This document shows, in pieces, positions 62,883-64,000 of a stretch of 64,000 nucleotides of DNA (position 1 is the stretch's first letter; the number at the start of each line of letters is the position of its first letter). A program made the position numbers and the translations under genes. The stretch is taken from assembly GCF_020524885.1 (NCBI RefSeq), contig NZ_JAIVKJ010000001.1, forward strand, positions 992,001-1,056,000. Direction: 5' to 3'. The DNA comes from Microbulbifer elongatus (GTDB taxonomy: Bacteria; Pseudomonadota; Gammaproteobacteria; Pseudomonadales; Cellvibrionaceae). The notes under the pieces are model-generated. The model searched no databases. It was not told the DNA's origin and was given only the letters and a program-made list of their open reading frames with translations.

Positions 62883-63428
62883 TTATCCCTGAGCTGACGC
62901 TTTCTCGGCGCCTGCGGGACGGCAGGTCCTGGTAACTTGCTCCACAAATCCCCTTGGGTCGTCAGGGGTCACCACCAGAGTCTTTGCCGGCATGCGGATG
63001 ACGACGGTGTGTGAGAAGTCTGTGGCGAACGCCCGGTAACGGCCAAGCTTCTGGTTTCGGAAGAGTCCAATGAATCCGAACAGGCCGCCATTGCCGAATA
63101 TCCGGATTGAGCCCTGGGTTGCATCCGGTTGGTGGAGCACAGACTGGACATCCGTCAGCGGCAGCCGAGTACGCCAGCCCGGCCGGAAAACGACAAGGCC
63201 ATTTTTTTCCAGCGCATAGCCGCGCACAGAGAACAGCGCGCACAGCAGGAACAGGGCGGGAGGCAGCCAGATCCCGATCTGGTAGGTCAGTGGCGGGTGT
63301 TCGGGTGCCCTCGCTAAAAGGACTCCGCTGATGCCGAACAGAATGACGCCGCAAAGGGCGGTAATCAGCACAAGCTGGCGTCCCCAGGGAGCGGAAAATT
63401 TGTGATGTGTAGCTTGCTGGGCGGCCAT
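62883..63428 (-). CDS. Membrane protein with bacterial PH-like domain
   Basis: The 181-residue protein has two N-terminal membrane spans (LVLITALCGVILFGISGVLL and GIWLPPALFLLCALFSV) and a soluble domain reading LEKNGLVVFRPGWRTRLPLTDV, then FGNGGLFGFIGLFRNQKLGRYRAFATD and VVTPDDPRGFVEQV, the pattern of a bacterial PH domain. Function unknown. It is divergent from the dehydrogenase gene at the window end. Confidence 0.7.
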   Translation of the reverse strand: MAAQQATHHKFSAPWGRQLVLITALCGVILFGISGVLLARAPEHPPLTYQIGIWLPPALFLLCALFSVRGYALEKNGLVVFRPGWRTRLPLTDVQSVLHQPDATQGSIRIFGNGGLFGFIGLFRNQKLGRYRAFATDFSHTVVIRMPAKTLVVTPDDPRGFVEQVTRTCRPAGAEKASAQG

Positions 63429-63575
63429 AGAGCAGGTCCGAGGGGTTGATCGTGAAACCCGGATTGTAAACTCTGGCGGCAGTGTGAGAAATACAGGGCA
63501 TTCCGCCTCCCGGCGGGGCCGCCGGATTGATATACTCCGCGCGCTTCAAGCTGTACTAATTTTCTGGAGACTTTA

Positions 63576-64000
63576 ATGTCAGATTCCATGTCAGATGCAC
63601 TTTGCGATATCGGTTTTATTGGCGCGGGTGTCATGGGGAAAAACCTGATTCTCAACCTCGTCGACAACGGATACCGCGTGTGCGCCTTTGACCTGGACCA
63701 CGGTCGCTTGGACGCTCTGTTGGCGCAGGACGCCAAAGAACGTGGCGATCAACCACCGCGAGTGGAAGTGTGCAATTCCTACACCGAATTGCTGGCAAGG
63801 GTAAAAGCGCCGCACCTGGTGATTCTTTCCGTGCCCGCTGGCGCGCCCGTGGATGACGTGTGCAACAAGCTGTTGGACGCAGGCCTGCAGGCAGACGACA
63901 TAGTGGTCGATACCGGCAACAGTCTTTGGACGGACTCTGTCGAGCGCTGCAAGCGCTACGAGGGCAAGTTGATTTTCTTCACCACCGCGGTTTCCGGTGG
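63576..64000 (+). CDS. gnd: 6-phosphogluconate dehydrogenase, N-terminal part
   Basis: Oxidises and decarboxylates 6-phosphogluconate to ribulose 5-phosphate in the pentose phosphate pathway. Only the first 141 codons are in the window; the frame runs off the right edge. It shows the NADP-binding motif IGFIGAGVMGKNLILNLVDNG, VVDTGNSLW and the start of the substrate motif AVSGG. The ATG has TGGAGA seven bases upstream, and TATACT at 63531 may be its -10. Related beta-hydroxyacid dehydrogenases are less likely given the GNSLWTDSVERC segment. Confidence 0.88.
   Translation, partial: MSDSMSDALCDIGFIGAGVMGKNLILNLVDNGYRVCAFDLDHGRLDALLAQDAKERGDQPPRVEVCNSYTELLARVKAPHLVILSVPAGAPVDDVCNKLLDAGLQADDIVVDTGNSLWTDSVERCKRYEGKLIFFTTAVSG

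Overview
The window is one continuous stretch of Gammaproteobacterial chromosome, about 60% G+C by eye, almost entirely coding. It is probably from a marine, polysaccharide-degrading lineage on the Pseudomonas/Cellvibrionales side; a Microbulbifer-like genus is my guess and is not proven by the sequence. The basis is gene order: xerD-dsbC-hom-thrC-recJ, prfB-lysS, rpoE(algU)-mucA-mucB-mucC...mucD-lepA-lepB-DUF4845-rnc-era-recO, and barA/gacS-cysM-relA-mazG all follow Pseudomonas-type blocks. A secreted pectin methylesterase and dispersed palindromes fit such an organism. I found no phage, IS element, CRISPR array, tRNA or rRNA.

Layout. 0-3 kb: end of lpxB, rnhB, a CorB/HlyC-type membrane protein and a CcsA/YpjD-like membrane protein. 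3-7 kb: ffh and the ribosomal operon rpsP-rimM-trmD-rplS, whose two ribosomal protein genes have structured leaders. 7-14 kb: xerD, dsbC, hom, thrC, recJ. 14-18 kb: an accessory patch (EamA and LysE exporters, a lipoprotein, a CueR-type regulator, a pectinesterase). 18-21 kb: prfB with its programmed frameshift, and lysS. 21-26 kb: a PDZ membrane protein, a lemA/TPM operon, yaeQ, yajQ and a phytase-like secreted protein. 26-31 kb: two uracil-DNA glycosylases, ygfZ, sdhE-ygfX, nadB. 31-38 kb: the envelope-stress sigma factor cluster, interrupted by two murein-peptide recycling genes. 38-44 kb: lepA, lepB, DUF4845, rnc, era, recO. 44-51 kb: BarA/GacS hybrid kinase, cysM, relA, mazG. 51-59 kb: adk, hemH, an AT-hook histone-like protein, tsaB, uppP, a beta-hydroxyacid dehydrogenase, a DUF3524 (queuosine mannosyltransferase-like) protein and trpS. 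60-64 kb: MscS channel, two PliG-like lysozyme-inhibitor domain proteins flanking a lipase-like protein, a PH-domain membrane protein, and the start of a 6-phosphogluconate dehydrogenase gene.

Themes. Much of the window serves protein synthesis and targeting (ffh, lepB, rpsP, rplS, prfB, lysS, trpS, lepA, tsaB, rimM, trmD). A second theme is the envelope: RpoE with MucA/B/C/D, DsbC, UppP, murein-peptide recycling and lysozyme inhibitors. A third is global regulation: RelA/MazG and BarA/GacS. No wholly new multi-gene system stands out. The most interesting points are the paired covarying hairpins in front of rpsP and rplS, the degenerate ATPase of the BarA-like kinase, the recycling genes inside the sigma-E cluster, the paired PliG-like genes, the DUF3524 glycosyltransferase, and two palindromic intergenic elements.
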